Shown: piece after piece, positions 6,976 to 8,915 of the stretch | How positions within the stretch are numbered: position 1 is the first letter of the stretch | Layout: every line of letters starts with the position of its first letter | DNA from: Actinomycetes bacterium | GTDB lineage: Bacteria > Actinomycetota > Acidimicrobiia > Acidimicrobiales > UBA8190 | Length of the DNA: 8,915 nt | Direction: 5' to 3' | Assembly: GCA_021798135.1 (NCBI GenBank) | Contig: JAJZYI010000129.1 | Coordinates: forward strand, 1-8,915 | The notes under the pieces: model-generated | Told to the model about the DNA's origin: nothing | Database searches by the model: none | The model's input: the letters and a program-made list of their open reading frames with translations, nothing else | Program-made: the position numbers and the translations under genes

Positions 6976-7740
6976 ATGGGAAAGGTCGTCGGATCGGCGG
7001 CCGAGGCGGTCGCCGACATCGCGGACGGCTCGACCCTCGCCGTCGGCGGGTTCGGGCTCTGCGGGATCCCCACCGTGCTCATCCAGGCGCTCCTGGACGC
7101 CGGCACGACGGACCTGCGCGTCGTCTCGAACAACTGCGGCGTCGACGACTGGGGGCTCGGGACGCTCCTGGCCGAGCGGCGGATCAGCCGCATGACCAGT
7201 TCGTACGTCGGCGAGAACAAGGAGTTCGCCCGCCAGTTCCTGTCGGGCGAGCTCGAGGTGGAGCTGATCCCCCAAGGGACGCTGGCCGAGCGCCTGCGCG
7301 CCGGGGGCGCCGGGATACCGGCGTTCTACACCCCGGCAGGCGTCGGCACCCTCGTGGCCGACGGTGGCCTGCCCTGGCGCTACGCCCCGGACGGGTCGGT
7401 CGCCGTGGCGTCGCCCCCGAAGGAGGTCCGGCGATTCGGCGAGCGCGACCACGTCCTCGAGCACGGCATCGTCACCGACTTCGCCATCGTCCGGGCCAGC
7501 CGCGGCGACAGCGAGGGCAACCTGGTGTTCCACTCCTCCACCCGCAACTTCAACCCGCTGTGCGCGATGGCGGGCCGGGTCACCGTCGCCGAGGTCGAGG
7601 AGCTGGTCGACGCCGGCGAGATCGACGCCGACCACGTCCACCTGCCCGGGATCTTCGTGCAGCGCGTCGTCGTGGTGCCCGACGGCTCCGGCAAGCGCAT
7701 CGAGAAGGAGACGGTCCGCTGCGGAGGTGCCGGACGATGA
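6976..7740 (+). CDS. scoA: 3-oxoacid CoA-transferase subunit A (family I, succinyl-CoA:acetoacetate type)
   Basis: Forms a heteromeric enzyme with the next gene product, moving CoA from an acyl-CoA, probably succinyl-CoA, to acetoacetate so that it can be thiolysed to acetyl-CoA. The protein has 254 residues, slightly longer than many A subunits. The family I signature GGFGLCGIP lies near residues 23-31. VSNNCGVDDWGLG, SYVGENKEF, ELIPQGTLAERLR, GAGIPAFYTPAGVGT and FHSSTRNFNP are conserved blocks of this subunit. The ATG follows the dehydrogenase stop by three bases, with GGGGGG at 6964-6969. Its TGA overlaps the ATG of subunit B, which supports equal production of both chains. Donor and acceptor are inferred from the lyase upstream; another short 3-oxoacid or fatty acid is possible. 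Confidence 0.93.
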   Translation: MGKVVGSAAEAVADIADGSTLAVGGFGLCGIPTVLIQALLDAGTTDLRVVSNNCGVDDWGLGTLLAERRISRMTSSYVGENKEFARQFLSGELEVELIPQGTLAERLRAGGAGIPAFYTPAGVGTLVADGGLPWRYAPDGSVAVASPPKEVRRFGERDHVLEHGIVTDFAIVRASRGDSEGNLVFHSSTRNFNPLCAMAGRVTVAEVEELVDAGEIDADHVHLPGIFVQRVVVVPDGSGKRIEKETVRCGGAGR

Positions 7741-8429
7741 GCCTCACGCGCGAGGAGCTGGCCGCCCGGGTGGCCATGGAGCTGTGGGACGGCGCCTACG
7801 TCAACCTGGGGATCGGCCTGCCGACGCTGGTCCCCGAGGTGGTCCCGCCAGGCGTCCACGTCACCTTGCAGAGCGAGAACGGCATCCTGGGGGTCGGGCC
7901 CTACCCGCTCGAGGGCGAGCAGGACCCCGACCTCATCAACGCCGGCAAGGAGACCGTCACCACGCTCCCCGGGGCGTCGTTCTTCGACTCGTCGCTCTCG
8001 TTCGGGATGATCCGCGGCGGGCACATCGACATGGCCATCCTGGGCGCCATGCAGGTGTCGGAGTCCGGCGACCTGGCCAACTGGATGATCCCCGGCAAGA
8101 TGGTGAAGGGCATGGGCGGCGCCATGGACCTCGTCCACGGGGCCAAGCGGGTCGTCGTCATGATGGAGCACGTCGCCAGGGACGGATCGCACAAGATCGT
8201 GCGGACCTGCACCCTTCCCCACACCGGCCGCCGGGTCGTCGACCGGATCATCACCGACCTCGCCGTGATCGACGTGCGGGCCGACGGCCTGTGGCTCACG
8301 GAGGTGGCGCCGGGCGTCGGCGTCGACGACGTGGCGGAGGCCACCGGCGCGCCGCTCCACGTCGACGGCGAGCCCGCTGCGATGGCGCTCGGCCCGCCGG
8401 GCGGCGCTCCCGCCGGGAGGTCCCGTTGA
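7737..8429 (+). CDS. scoB: 3-oxoacid CoA-transferase subunit B
   Basis: Catalytic partner of subunit A. Its active-site glutamate forms the enzyme-CoA thioester during transfer. The protein has 230 residues. Conserved features are NLGIGLPTLVP, the catalytic SENGILGVGP with Glu47, FFDSSLSFGMIRGGH, GDLANWMIPGKMVKGMGGAMD and the C-terminal half with MMEH and TDLAVIDV. Family members usually end soon after the position of LHVDGEPAA; here about 15 more residues follow, ending in PPGGAPAGRSR. The DNA for the last ten codons and the stop is repeated directly downstream. The start is fixed by the ATGA overlap with subunit A and by GGAGGT at 7723-7728, eight bases upstream. It is the last gene in the tightly spaced run, followed by a 120-bp gap. 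Confidence 0.94.
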   Translation: MSLTREELAARVAMELWDGAYVNLGIGLPTLVPEVVPPGVHVTLQSENGILGVGPYPLEGEQDPDLINAGKETVTTLPGASFFDSSLSFGMIRGGHIDMAILGAMQVSESGDLANWMIPGKMVKGMGGAMDLVHGAKRVVVMMEHVARDGSHKIVRTCTLPHTGRRVVDRIITDLAVIDVRADGLWLTEVAPGVGVDDVAEATGAPLHVDGEPAAMALGPPGGAPAGRSR

Positions 8430-8502
8430 CGCCGGGTGCCGGCAGGCAACCGGGCGGCGCTCCCGCCGGGAGGTCCCGTTGACGCCGGGCCCCGGCAGGC
8501 AG
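8397..8502 (+). repeat. Tandem 53-bp duplication across the scoB stop codon
   Basis: Units occupy 8397-8449 and 8450-8502. The first 40 bases (8397-8436 and 8450-8489) are identical, and the remaining 13 differ at only a few positions. The unit starts on a scoB codon boundary and includes the last ten codons, the TGA and 20 bases of spacer. Each copy contains the small dyad CTCCCGCCGGGAG (8407-8419 and 8460-8472), and a related GCCCGCCGGGC lies at 8392-8402. These could form short RNA hairpins, but no T-run follows, so I do not call a terminator. Confidence 0.93.
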
Positions 8503-8549
8503 CCAGGCGAGGTCGCGGGCGCGCGGCGCTCGGGGGCGAGGGGGGTCCG

Positions 8550-8915
8550 GTGACGGCACGGGGGCGAGTCGTGGTGGTCGGGTTCGGCGCGGCCGGCGCG
8601 GCGGCGGCCGTCACCGCCTGCCGCGGCGGCGCCTCGGTGCTCGTGCTCGAGAAGCAGCCCGCCGCGGCGCACACGCCGAGCACGCGGATGTCCGGCGGTC
8701 TCGTCATGGGCCTGCGAGACGCCGTCGCCGGTGCCCGCTACCTGGACGGCTGCGCCGGCGGCATGGTCCCCGAGCCGGTGTCACGGGCGTGGGCCGAGCG
8801 CGCGGCCGGGCTGGTGGCGTGGCTCTCGGCACTGGATCCCGCCATGGAGCTCAGCCCGGTGGGGGGAGCCGAGCAGCCCGAGGTCGAGGGATCAGGCTCG
8901 TTCTTGGTCGTTCAG
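8550..8915 (+). CDS. FAD-binding flavoprotein oxidoreductase, fumarate reductase/ketosteroid dehydrogenase-like (partial, N-terminal 122 residues)
   Basis: The open frame runs off the right edge. The protein begins with a beta strand and the dinucleotide-binding motif VVVVGFGAAGAAAA (GxGxxG at residues 11-16), and an acidic residue, Glu34 in VLVLEK, closes the Rossmann unit. Then comes the stretch STRMSGGLVMG, resembling the flavin-contacting Ser-Gly-Gly region of the FAD_binding_2 family (fumarate reductase, 3-ketosteroid 1-dehydrogenase, tricarballylate dehydrogenase). AGLVAWLSAL fits the helix that follows in that family. The substrate cannot be told from this fragment. The GTG at 8550 is chosen because GAGGGGGGT (8539-8547) lies just upstream and the conserved motif follows at once. 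It is separated from scoB by 120 bp, so it may be a separately controlled gene or the operon's distal member; same strand and no clear terminator leave both open. Confidence 0.8.
   Translation, partial: MTARGRVVVVGFGAAGAAAAVTACRGGASVLVLEKQPAAAHTPSTRMSGGLVMGLRDAVAGARYLDGCAGGMVPEPVSRAWAERAAGLVAWLSALDPAMELSPVGGAEQPEVEGSGSFLVVQ

Noticed and set aside
8407..8419. Intrinsic terminator at the end of scoB from the CTCCCGCCGGGAG dyad.
   Set aside because: The stem is only five to six base pairs, it overlaps the scoB coding end, and no T-run follows.
8503..8560. A third, degenerate copy of the 53-bp unit, since GTCCGGTGACGG at the flavoprotein start resembles GTCCCGTTGACG in the repeat.
   Set aside because: The spacing is about 72 rather than 53 bases, and the similarity is short and needs gaps, so it is not distinguishable from chance in GC-rich DNA.

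Overview
The window is very GC-rich (above 70% by eye) and its genes are tightly packed with GTG and ATG starts. The closest family-level resemblance I recognise is to actinobacterial genes, so an actinomycete or a deeper-branching member of Actinomycetota is the likely source. That is an inference from composition, protein resemblance and gene content. No rRNA, tRNA, CRISPR array, insertion sequence or phage gene is visible.

Layout: bases 1-160 hold nothing I can assign. A TetR-family regulator lies on the minus strand (161-808). A short, comparatively AT-rich divergent region (809-912) carries operator-like palindromes and a possible 11-codon leader ORF. A plus-strand operon follows: acyl-CoA carboxylase beta subunit of the methylcrotonyl-CoA type (913-2538), its biotin-carrying alpha subunit (2553-4862), hydroxymethylglutaryl-CoA lyase (4859-5803), acyl-CoA dehydrogenase (5800-6972), and 3-oxoacid CoA-transferase subunits A (6976-7740) and B (7737-8429). 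Spacings are 14 bp, a 4-base overlap, a 4-base overlap, 3 bp and a 4-base overlap, so cotranscription and translational coupling are likely. A 120-bp gap holding a tandem 53-bp duplication leads to the first 122 codons of an FAD-binding flavoprotein that runs off the right edge.

Together the genes form a leucine/isovalerate catabolic module. The dehydrogenase makes 3-methylcrotonyl-CoA, the biotin carboxylase makes 3-methylglutaconyl-CoA, the lyase splits HMG-CoA into acetyl-CoA and acetoacetate, and the CoA-transferase activates acetoacetate. The hydratase between 3-methylglutaconyl-CoA and HMG-CoA is not in the window. From memory, the set resembles the TetR/scoAB/accD1/accA1/fadE19 cluster of mycobacteria, but with a true HMG-CoA lyase and a different order.

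This is a known type of pathway, and I do not see a wholly new system. The less ordinary parts are a five-copy 9-residue repeat tail on the biotin subunit, a well-placed Shine-Dalgarno driving a tiny ORF directly before a carboxylase gene that lacks a good site of its own, the paired palindromes in the control region, and the 53-bp duplication across the scoB stop codon.
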